A stretch of DNA of 64,000 nucleotides from Periplaneta americana. Its lineage: Eukaryota; Arthropoda; Insecta; Blattodea; Blattidae. The notes beneath the pieces were generated by a model. That model was not told the DNA's origin. It saw only the letters and a list, made by a program, of their open reading frames with translations, and ran no database searches. The position numbers and the translations under genes are program-made. The stretch is from the NCBI RefSeq assembly GCF_040183065.1, contig NC_091121.1, positions 61,722,287 to 61,786,286 of the forward strand, in the 5' to 3' direction. Of this stretch, positions 36,510 through 49,386 are shown piece by piece (the stretch's first letter is position 1; each line of letters starts with the position of its first letter).

Positions 36510-39500
36510 TCCCACAAGGGGGGCAATAGTTTAACTAGGAGTACAACAAGGAGCCTATTTTTTCGTACCATAATGAGCAGAATTGAAAGTAAATTCTTCC
36601 AACCCGACTTTATTGTTACCCAATTTATTTCTGGCCATGGAAAATTCAAATAATATTTAGTCCGATTTAATGTCACAAATCACTCAAACAGTGTAAAGTG
36701 CACATGTGATGAAGATCGGACGGTTCCACATCTGCTTTTCAACTGCCCCCTCTTTGAAAGGAGAAGATGTATCCTCTCCCTCTACCTTGACCTCAAGAAC
36801 ATTCACTACAATAGCCAATAACCACTCCATTTTATTTTTAACAATTTTAAAGCTATAACAGTTTTTGTAAATTCTTAAGTCAATTACACTCGACATTATG
36901 ATTGTCCACTGTAGGTGTGTAAGAACATGTACTTATGTGTAATTGTGTGTGTGATAAAATGCAATAACAGGCATTTCTGTGTAATTTGTCTGTATCTATA
37001 TTTAATATGTAGTATTTGTAATGTAATATCCACTATCTACTTGTATCTAATATCTTTTTTTTGTCGTATGTATGAAACTTCCCTGTAATATGTCATCAGT
37101 TTTGTGAGTAATATGTATGTAATTTCTATGTAATAAACAGACATCGGATTCTAGGGCAAATGCCTATTTTGTTTCTTTAGGAGAAAAGTAAAAATAATTA
37201 TTAATATTTGTGTTTCATGGAAATTGAAAGGTATTCAAAGAGTTTTATAGTGCCCTAAAATGCCCTAAAACGGTTATTAGAGCCTAATTTGTTAATATTC
37301 GCCTAAAAATGCCTAACTCACTGTAAAGTTTCGCATTTTACTCTTACTTTTTATAACTTATACATGCATTCACTGCGAAATTTAAGGCATTTAAAAAGTG
37401 GAAAGTTTGCTTCACACCGGCCATGAAACCATTGATAAAGGAAACAAAATGTTTTGAATCTCACGACACTCGCAATAGATTTCACCGAATTTAACATGTT
37501 TGGAGGCATAAATGCCGACAAAGAACCAACCTTAGTTTTGAAGCAGGCAACAATCACAACATGTGCTGCTACCGATTCAGAGATATACTATGCTATAAAA
37601 ATGACTGTTTTCGGTCTGAAACCGATTAGCTGTACTGCCCTTCAGAGTGTCATAAAATCACAATTTTTGGAGAAAGAGTGTTTTTTTAAATATTTATGAA
37701 AAGTCGTAAAACTGCGAATTAGTAGGGTAAACCATTACAAAATATTTAAAAGAATGGCCCTCCTAGTGTTAACACTACCAGGAAATGCAACAATAAGTGG
37801 AACTTTGTATTTTTGTCCAATTGAATCTCAATAACAACGGTTCATTTGAATGCTCGTTAACAGTTGCTCTTTCCCTCACCTTATTTGTGTTGAGAAGTTT
37901 TGAGCGGTAGGACGTTTTCCTGTGAAGTTTAACGCGATAATGCCGAAAAATATAAGTGCAAAATCTACATTGATCCGGCAATGGCTAACAGAATATTCAG
38001 AATTCACTTATGATGGAAAAATAATATTCTGCAAGATTTGTAGCAAACATATGTAACAATAGTTGAAATATATAAATTCTATTAATTTTAATGAGTAGGC
38101 CTATAATATTTATACATTGACTGAGCTATCCTGAGGTATAATTCTTTTTAAGACCACTACACTTTAACCTTTTAAATTCCGATAGTTAAAGTATTTGCAG
38201 GTCATTAAAATTTTGATTGTTCGAACCCACTAACTTTGTGATAGAAATACGGCAATACAACAATTAGGATTTTATTTTAATTCAGTTTACTTTACATTTT
38301 TAGATTTCGCAAGAAAAGAAGTACCACCTAAAGCAGCATGTGCAAGGAGCGGCTCATAAGGCTAAAGCTCAGCAGAAAAATCAACTGCAACAAACTTTAC
38401 TAACACAGCCTACTTCATCCAATCTCAGCAGCAACTTCTATGCTGATTTAACCAGAGCGTTTGTTGCTGCTAACATTCCCTGGAATGCAATTGAAAATCC
38501 GGTTTTAAGACAGTTTTTACAAAAATACTGCAAACAAAATATCCCATCTGAGTCGACCCTAAGAAAAAATTACTTAGACAGAATATACAATGAAACTTTA
38601 GCTTCCATTCGGGAGGATATAGGTGATTCTTACATATGGGTCTCTGTGGATGAAACCTCAGATCCTATGAATAGGTATATAGCAAATATGGTAGTAGGAA
38701 AACTTAGTCCTGATGGACCTTCGATTCCACACCTCGTATGTATTAAGGAACTTTCGAAAGTGAATAGCCAAGCCATTGCTTATTTTGTAAATAAAGGCCT
38801 ACAGTCTTTATACTCAGGTAATATAGACGATTCTAAAGTTCTGTTGTTTTGTACTGATGCTGCCTCATACATGGTTGCTGCAGCTCCACTTCTTAAAACA
38901 TTTTATCCTAACCTCACGCATGTAACCTGTCTAGCACATGGCCTTCACAGGGTTTCTGAAACAATCCGGAATGAATTTCCTCTTGTCAATTCGTTTATTT
39001 CTAACACAAAAAAATGTTTTTGTAAAGCCCCATCCAGGATTTCAATATTCAGAGAGAACTTTCCAGATATCCCACTTCCACCTCAGCCGGTTGTTACACG
39101 ATGGGGAACCTGGATTCAGTCAGTGGTGTATTATTCTAAGTATTTTAAAGAAGTGGTCACAGTTATTGATAAATTACCTGAAACTGATAGTGCAGCGTGT
39201 GTGAAAGCAGTGAAAGATTGTCTGAATGACTCACGAGTGAAAAACGATATTGCCTACATAACATCAAACTTTTCTTTCATACCTGCAAGCATTGAACAAT
39301 TAGAACGTGAAAAACAATCTCTTTGTAGCCAAATAGCAATAGTAAAGGAAGCTCAAGTGAACATACATTCTGCTTTGGGCGAAACTGGGAAAAAAGTTAA
39401 AAATAAGTGGGACGACGTATTAAATAAGAATGTAGGATTTTCATTGTTGGAAAAAGTATCAAGAGTGATATCGGGGGAAAGTGTAAATGTTCCAGTAAGT

Positions 39501-40134
39501 TTTGATGTTTCTATTGTACCTAATTTAAAATTTGCGCCTCTCACATCAGTTTCGGTTGAAAGAAGTTTTTCTGCTTTCAAAATGATTCTCAGTGACAAAA
39601 GGCAAAGGTTAACTGTGGAGAATTTAGAAAAAATTCTGGTGGTGTACTGTGCAGATAATTATAATAAAGTCTGAGCATGGAACTGAATTTCAATAACTTA
39701 AAATGAGTAATCTTGATATCAATAATCATTATTTCATTAGTTTCAATATATTAAATTTGTGCAGCTCTGTTTATAAATATAATATAGTATTCTTTTTTAA
39801 TGTTTAAACATACTTTTTTGTGCGTATTTTAGTGTATAACTAAAAATTTCAGTGAAAGAAATAAGTATGATACCTTGATGTGCCTAAAATGCCTATTTTC
39901 ATTAAAATAGAGCCTAATTTTACAAATTTTGAGCTTATTTTAGGCGCCTAAAACTGCAATTTTTAGTGCCTAAAAATCCGATGTCTACTAATAAATTTTT
40001 GTATGTCATATGTGTGCAATTTGTATGTAATATGTATTTTTTTTTCTATCATGTGTCCATTATCTAAGTAATGTGTCTGTTTTTACGCAATATGTTTATT
40101 TTTTTGTGTCACGTTTAATTTCCGTGTAATATTC

Positions 40135-40181
<47 letters not shown>

Positions 40182-43100
40182 ATACTGTATGTACTTATTT
40201 ATATATAATATGTCTGTTTTCTTTTTTCATGTCATATGTATGTAATTTTATGTGATACATCTGTTTTTATGTCATATAGATGTTTCTGTGTTAATATACT
40301 GTATATACTTACAAATGTACTTGCATGTTATATAATTATTGTCTGTCTGTTATAAACAGGGAAAGGAAGTTCATGCATTTGCATATTTGTTCTCTATCGT
40401 TGTGTGAATATGCTGAAAGTTTATCTACATGAATCACAAATTTCTGAATACAATGAATGATATTTATTACTTTTATTGTGCATAAAAGTGCATATTATGT
40501 CTTTATTTATAAAAGCACCATATTTTAACATTTATGCAGGGAAACTGCAAATTATGTATGTTTATTCTCGACCATGCTGAAATGTAGTAATTATACACCT
40601 GGTAGTAGCCCTTTAATGCACCTCATTAAAGTACACCTATTCATTATAATTCAGTTGTTCAGCCGATGACAATTCACCTTTGTACCGTTATAAACCCGCC
40701 AGTATTGATTATTCTCGGATATGCAATCGAAAGACAATTAGCAAAAATTCACGGAGGCTGGAAATCCAATACTTTCGCAGAAGGTTGTTCTGTTACTATA
40801 ATAATTAGCGTTAATTGTAAATAATATTCAAATAAATTCAATTTGCCATCTCGTTTTTCAATTCTAAATCAATTTCCAGGTTATATCAAGACTAATGTTC
40901 TCTAGGTTATATCAAGGTCAATGATATTTGTGCTTTGGAAAAAATCAATACTTTCGCGTCTGCGCACATCTCACAATTCAGGTTAGTTCCGTTCGTCACT
41001 ACATAACCATAACATAAAAACTTATGAATAATTTCAAGTTAGAAATATGGTCGAGCATAAAAAGTCGTATGAAACTTGTTGCGCTCGTTTCATAAACAAA
41101 CATACTCGCATCTTAATTACTGCCATTATAGGCTCATTGCATAATGTACTATTATTTGTCTTTCCCTCATTTTTAAAAGTGGGTAACTCGTAAAAACGAC
41201 TAATTTATGTTTATGAATTTTGAACATAACGATGATGCCCTCATAGGGAGCCTCTTAAGTTAGCAATTGGTATTCCTTTACTGCATCTTTAGCAGATTTA
41301 GATAGAACAATATCCAATTTAACATCAGTTCCTGGAAATGTAGGCGATAAAGTGAACGAGAAAACAGCAAATATTCTTTCCAAAAACCCTGGCTATTATC
41401 AACTTAAAGAAATTCAAGATATTCTCGAAGGAAAAACACCCCAAAAACCAACAAAATTTTCTATAGAACAGCTCACAGCTCTTGTGCAAGCTCCTCTTAC
41501 TTCTTGTGACGTAGAACAAAGTTTTTCGCGCTACAAAGCTATGCTGAGAGACAACAGGCGAAGAATGACAACAGAAAACATAGTCACTGCTTAGTTGTGA
41601 ACTGTAACAGCATAAATGGAGCATTCAGCAACGAGGCAAGCACTTCAAAATCCATAGACTAAACATAAGTTATCTATACCTTATTAATCTGTTAAAATAA
41701 TCTCAGACTGATAATGCATATTTTGTAGCATATTTATCTATTTTTCTGGCATAAATGCATACATATTCTTCACCTTTTTAGGGCATGAACTTCCTTTCCC
41801 TGGTTATAAGTAATATGTATTCGTGTATTTGTATCGGAAATGTATTTAATTACAATCCTAATATACCTTACGGAAAAATAGGGTTCAATAATTAATTTGG
41901 ATATTCAATAAATAATAAATCCTACAAGGGTAACTACCCTTCAGTAAGGGTTACTAAAAAGACAAAACATACTAAATAGATAAACATTGTATTAGCATTA
42001 TTATTTTTTTTAAAGGAAACCACTCGTGTGAAGGTAAGTTTATTCAATAATGGATAATTATCAGTTACAAAAATTTGCAGACAATGTATTTCAAAGAAGA
42101 ATTCATCAAAACTGATAAATAACTGGGCTTTCACCAATCTTACATTTTATATATGTAATACTTACTGGTGATGCTCCAGGTGCTGACAGCCATGTCGGAA
42201 GCAGAGGGGGAGGAGGAGGTTAAGTTATCAAATGTGTTGAGATAGTCGAGGTCAAGAAGTGCCGAGTTGGCACCTTCCACCACCAATGTACAAGTGAAGG
42301 AAGGAGGAGGAGAAGAGAGAACAAACAATGTTCTGTTAGTCATTCCTACCATTATTGGTTCTCTAATGACAAAAGCATCAGTTTTGGAGACCTCTGATAT
42401 TGTTCTTGAAAAAATCTACACTAGAAGCTATTTTGAGCATTCTTCTGTAGACAATTCATATACTTCAAATATGTCAACATATCTCTTTTAAAGTATAATC
42501 TTAAATCATACTAGGATAGATTACTTCTATAATCGTGTGTTCTATGGTACACAAAATAAGAACCATTAGTCAGAAATGTTAATCTGTACACATTAGTTGC
42601 GCCTCTTAAAAGTGATTTTGAATTTTGAAGTGTGGATTTTTCAGTACTCTCTTCCTTTTTTCTTTCTCCCCCCCAATTATAATAACTTCTTATGCTTAAC
42701 ATGTTAGCTTTACTTACTAAATAAACTTTCATCAATAGCTAATTTGCAATTATCACTACTGAAAAATATATCTTTGTAAGTGCTGTACTAGTTGGTTACT
42801 TATTAATTTTGAAGTTAAAATCTACAAATAAAATTTTTATTTTGGATATATAAAAGACAAGATTGAATTCTGCATTTTAACACTATTGTGCATTACCAGC
42901 TCGTGGAATTAAATGGAACAGAATTCAGAAATATAAACACTAAAATTCTCAGAAATTATTTTTCTCAGCAGTTCAAAGGAGAGAGCTTATCAGCCTCAGC
43001 TTGTTAGTGTAGTTGCTTAGTACAATTTAAAATATTGACATATTGTTAGCTATTTATATTATTTTAGTTCATCTCGAATTACTTACAATCCAGTGGGTTG

Positions 43101-46100
43101 ACCAGTCCACTGCTGTTCCAATCAAACTGTGCAGCTGGAACCAATGTTTCCTATTAACAAAGAGAAAAACACAAGTCAGAAAATTTCCTACAGAGATAAA
43201 ATAAATAAAATTTTTAATATATTTCCAATGATCTACTTCTTTAGTTTCATTATTAGTTACTCACATATTATCAATTCAGACATCGGATTCTAGGGCAAAT
43301 GCCTATTTTGTTTCTTTAGGAGAAAAGTAAAAATAATTATTAATATTTGTGTTTCATGGAAATTGAAAGGTATTCAAAGAGTTTTATAGTGCCCTAAAAT
43401 GCCCTAAAACGGTTATTAGAGCCTAATTTGTTAACATTCGCCTAAAAATGCCTAACTCACTGTAAAGTTTCGCATTTTACTCTTACTTTTTATAACTTAT
43501 ACATGCATTCACTGCGAAATTTAAGGCATTTAAAAAGTGGAAAGTTTGCTTCACACCGGCCATGAAACCATTGATAAAGGAAACAAAATGTTTTGAATCT
43601 CACGACACTCGCAATAGATTTCACCGAATTTAACATGTTTGGAGGCATAAATGTCGACAAAGAACCAACCTTAGTTTTGAAGCAGGCAACAATCACAACA
43701 TGTGCTGCTACCGATTCAGAGATATACTATGCTATAAAAATGACTGTTTTTGGTCTGAAACCGATTAGCTGTACTGCCCTTCAGAGTGTCATAAAATCAC
43801 AATTTTTGGAGAAAGAGTGTTTTTTTAAATATTTATGAAAAGTCGTAAAACTGCGAATTAGTAGGGTAAACCATTACAAAATATTTAAAAGAATGGCCCT
43901 CCTAGTGTTAACACTACCAGGAAATGCAACAATAAGTGGAACTTTGTATTTTTGTCCAATTGAATCTCAATAACAACGGTTCATTTGAATGCTCGTTAAC
44001 AGTTGCTCTTTCCCTCACCTTATTTGTGTTGAGAAGTTTTGAGCGGTAGGACGTTTTCCTGTGAAGTTTAACGCGATAATGCCGAAAAATATAAGTGCAA
44101 AATCTACATTGATCCGGCAATGGCTAACAGAATATTCAGAATTCACTTATGATGGAAAAATAATATTCTGCAAGATTTGTAGCAAACATATGTAACAATA
44201 GTTGAAATATATAAATTCTATTAATTTTAATGAGTAGGCCTATAATATTTATACATTGACTGAGCTATCCTGAGGTATAATTCTTTTTAAGACCACTACA
44301 CTTTAACCTTTTAAATTCCGATAGTTAAAGTATTTGCAGGTCATTAAAATTTTGATTGTTCGAACCCTCTAACTTTGTGATAGAAATACGGCAATACAAC
44401 AATTAGGATTTTATTTTAATTCAGTTTACTTTACATTTTTAGATTTCGCAAGAAAAGAAGTACCACCTAAAGCAGCATGTGCAAGGAGCGGCTCATAAGG
44501 CTAAAGCTCAGCAGAAAAATCAACTGCAACAAACTTTACTAACACAGCCTACTTCATCCAATCTCAGCAGCAACTTCTATGCTGATTTAACCAGAGCGTT
44601 TGTTGCTGCTAACATTCCCTGGAATGCAATTGAAAATCCGGTTTTAAGACAGTTTTTACAAAAATACTGCAAACAAAATATCCCATCTGAGTCGACCCTA
44701 AGAAAAAATTACTTAGACAGAATATACAATGAAACTTTAGCTTCCATTCGGGAGGATATAGGTGATTCTTACATATGGGTCTCTGTGGATGAAACCTCAG
44801 ATCCTATGAATAGGTATATAGCAAATATGGTAGTAGGAAAACTTAGTCCTGATGGACCTTCGATTCCACACCTCGTATGTATTAAGGAACTTTCGAAAGT
44901 GAATAGCCAAGCCATTGCTTATTTTGTAAATAAAGGCCTACAGTCTTTATACTCAGGTAATATAGACGATTCTAAAGTTCTGTTGTTTTGTACTGATGCT
45001 GCCTCATACATGGTTGCTGCAGCTCCACTTCTTAAAACATTTTATCCTAACCTCACGCATGTAACCTGTCTAGCACATGGCCTTCACAGGGTTTCTGAAA
45101 CAATCCGGAATGAATTTCCTCTTGTCAATTCGTTTATTTCTAACACAAAAAAATGTTTTTGTAAAGCCTCATCCAGGATTTCAATATTCAGAGAGAACTT
45201 TCCAGATATCCCACTTCCACCTCAGCCGGTTGTTACACGATGGGGAACCTGGATTCAGTCAGTGGTGTATTATTCTAAGTATTTTAAAGAAGTGGTCACA
45301 GTTATTGATAAATTACCTGAAACTGATAGTGCAGCGTGTGTGAAAGCAGTGAAAGATTGTCTGAATGACTCACGAGTGAAAAACAATATTGCCTACATAA
45401 CATCAAACTTTTCTTTCATACCTGCAAGCATTGAACAATTAGAACGTGAAAAACAATCTCTTTGTAGCCAAATAGCAATAGTAAAGGAAGCTCAAGTGAA
45501 CATACATTCTGCTTTGGGCGAAACTGGGAAAAAAGTTAAAAATAAGTGGGACGACGTATTAAATAAGAATGTAGGATTTTCATTGTTGGAAAAAGTATCA
45601 AGAGTGATATCGGGGGAAAGTGTAAATGTTCCAGTAAGTATTGATGTTTCTATTGTACCTAATTTAAAATTTGCGCCTCTCACATCAGTTTCGGTTGAAA
45701 GAAGTTTTTCTGCTTTCAAAATGATTCTCAGTGACAAAAGGCAAAGGTTAACTGTGGAGAATTTAGAAAAAATTCTGGTGGTGTGCTGTGCAGATAATTA
45801 TAATAAAGTCTGAGCATGGAACTGAATTTCAATAACTTAAAATGAGTAATCTTGATATCAATAATCATTATTTCATTAGTTTCAATATATTAAATTTGTG
45901 CAGCTCTGTTTATAAATATAATATAGTATTCTTTTTTAATGTTTAAACATACTTTTTTGTGCGTATTTTAGTGTATAACTAAAAATTTCAGTGAAAGAAA
46001 TAAGTATGATACCTTGATGTGCCTAAAATGCCTATTTTCATTAAAATAGAGCCTAATTTTACAAATTTTGAGCTTATTTTAGGCGCCTAAAACTGCAATT

Positions 46101-49100
46101 TTTAGTGCCTAAAAATCCGATGTCTAATTATCATGCACTGTATGTAGATTTAATCCATGTTCAGTAAAACTTTAACTAAGCTACACCACTTTGCAGCACA
46201 TGAAAAATATCATGAAATTATTTAAATAACATATAAAATAAAAGAGGGGATACTAAGGAAAACAATGCGCACAAGGGGTAGCTGTATATGTACCCATCTG
46301 CCCCAAATACTATAATTTCTTATATGGTATAGCAAAGAATTGTCCTACAGACTGATTGCTACTCCATAACCATAAAGTTCCAAGATATTACGTTGCATCT
46401 GCAATGCTATCAATCTATGCACAAGATATTCCACAATGCAATTATGTACTCCACAACGGTGGTACATATTGCAAAATAAATCATTGCTGAATTTAGACAA
46501 AATAGAGGAAAAGAAATACCTTTCCTCTAATTAAACCTTACCTGTCACAGACCTTGGTCTACTTGTCACATTTGTTATTAGTATTACTCTTTTTATTTTT
46601 CAGATGTTGCCACTACTGTTACTGCTAGAAAGGGCCTTCGCAGCAGATTTCGTAACTTCTATTCAGAAATGAACAGTTAAAAATGGCATGTTACATAACT
46701 GACAAGATATATAATACCCATATTCCTATATGATTTACTCATTTTGTGCACATATGTGCAGTAACAGAGCACACATATAACATTGTGAATGAAAAAGGGT
46801 ACTCTGTTTCATATGAGAGGTTATTTAATCAATTTTGTGTGCTGCAATGTGGTTAACTTAGTTCCAGTTTAAATCCATGTTATGAACCAATTTTACATCT
46901 TAAGTAGTAAATGTTTTACTTAGGGTGATCATATATCTTATTTTGAATGGATTGTCTCGTATAATCTTATGTCCTGACTCTTCCATTCATTTGACCTAAA
47001 AATACATTGCTTCTTGTTTCCATTTGAAATTAATTTTAAATGTAATTAAAATTACTGTGTTCCTGCAAAGACAACATCCCATGGCCGAGGGAAATTGAAA
47101 ACAATGGCTCCAACATTTCGTTAAAGATATCGGGGTGTGTAGGTCATAGAGTTGCTTCATTTGCTGTTCAGTGTTCAACAAAATAAAATAGTGACCAGAT
47201 TTTCTGAACATAAATCAAGCTAAATTATTTTTCTTAAAACACAAGACATTCTGAATGATAGTATATGGGGTAAGGAGGCTCTTTAAGCTAACACACACAT
47301 GTTGCTTATACCACATGGACAGGAAAAATATGTTATTCAGAGTATTAAATATTAACTAACTTTCATTCTATCCTCCTAAATAGGAATGCAGCATCTACAG
47401 AAATTGTGGAATGGAAATAAACGAGTTCAAAGTTTGGAGTTTTACCAATAATAAACCAAATTGCTTGTCCTTGATCTAAGATGCCATTTATTACATATGA
47501 AAGGCCCTGAAAAATATCTTATCTCAAAATTTGTAGATTTGATATTTTCATAGGAAAAAAAAAAAAAAAAAGCAGACATTGCGTTCTTGTTAAGCATTAT
47601 AATTAGTCTTAGCAAAAATGCAGTATATACTTCATGCTTAGCAATAGTGTAGTATCTTCAATGAAGATGCTGCATTTTTGCTTCGCTTCATGTAGATACT
47701 GTGTTTATGCTATGGACAGAAAGGAAATATTTGCTTGTAGCCCACCTCTGTTGCTGAAGATGTACTTGGCTGTTCTGAATGCTGGATGTGATGCAATTCT
47801 TTGGCTGGTTCTAGAGGTGTGGGAGAGCTACGACTAGCCCGCACAGGCTCTAAGGGACTGAAACCAAGATTTGCTGCAAATCTTGGCACTGATGTATTCC
47901 ATCGCGGACCAAACAACTACAACAGATAACATATTAGTATTACACGAAAAAGAAATAATGTTCATTAGAGTCTGGCAAACAGACTCTTATTCCCGCTCGT
48001 TCTCGTAGGCGAGACTAGCTGGCCGATAATGCCAGTTCCGAGAATCGTATTCTCGAGATTGGCACTCTCGGGAATGAGGAATACCGGGTCCCGGCCTGTT
48101 ATCGCACGGCCACTTATCGTTATGAAATGCGTACACTGACTGCCGGCTTAATTGTCGCTCATCACTGCAATTCGTGACTCTTTCTGAAATATTAATGTTC
48201 ATAAAGTAATTTGAGAAGGCACAGCAGTGTGGTATGCAATAATACAGCACATTATGATTGTCGACATTCTTACAGAAGTCACACTATTCTAATGAACTAT
48301 TTATTGCCTTTCTAGAGAAGCAAAATAATGCAGCACTTTCAGTCGTTACATAATCCTAAGCTAGTCTAAAACAATAACAAGTTATGGTTGGAGCTATGAT
48401 ATACTTTCTCACTATCAGCATTTCGTTGACATTCCATATTTAATCATTCGATAGTGTTTTGTATACGCTATAGTAATGGATATCACACGACTGTATTATT
48501 ATATTGTGCGTTCACATCTGGATGTTTCGTTGTTATGCAAGGGCATCTTCATCAGCATGGGTAATTATTGCACTGTGTAAGGACGAAATAAAATAATTAA
48601 TACTTATTTATATTATTATAAAGAACCAAAGACTCTGACAAAAGATATTTTTGTTTCCCAACTGATAAAATGCTGAATGTGAAATGGAAACACTTTTGCA
48701 AGAGGAAGGACAGAATAACTAAATAGAGTAGATCCTTTCACAAATTGGTCATAATTACTTACAAACGCGTTTTAAGGCACTCGGAGGTTCATTGCTGCTC
48801 TCACATAAGCCCACCATTGGTCTCTACCCTGAGCAAGATTAATCCAATCTCTACATCATATCCATTTTTATATTATCTTTCCATCTACGTCTCTGCCTCT
48901 CCAAACGTTTTTTCCCTCCGACTATCCAACTAACACTCTATATGCATTTCTGGATTCGCCCATACCTGCTAGATGCTCTGCCCATCTCAAACCTCTGAAT
49001 TTAATATTCCTAATAATGTCAAGTGAGGAGTACAATGAGTGTAGTTCTACGTTGTGCAACTTCCTCCATTCTCTATCCCTCTTAGCCCCAAATATCTTCC

Positions 49101-49354
49101 TAAGGATCTTATTCTCGAACAGCCTTAACCTCTGTTCCTCTCTCAAAGTGAGAGTCCAAGTTTCACAACCATACAGAACAAATGGTAATATAACTGTTTT
49201 ATAAATTCTAACTTTCAAGTTTTTTGAGAGTAGGGTGGATGACAAAAGCTTCTCGACCGAATAATAACAGGCATTTCTCCCCATATTTATTCTGCGTTTC
49301 CTCCTGAGTGTCATAAAATTTCCTATATCATAACAGAGAATAAAAGAGGGAACG

Positions 49355-49386
<32 letters not shown>

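Noticed and set aside
37454-37699. 81-codon plus-strand frame in hAT copy 1, repeated at 43593.
   Set aside because: Both copies keep it only because they are near identical; it lies before the finger exon, has no transposase motif and is open on both strands.
47375-47385. CArG/SRF-like CCTAAATAGG.
   Set aside because: Single match in an aftiphilin intron far from kay; expected by chance in AT-rich DNA.
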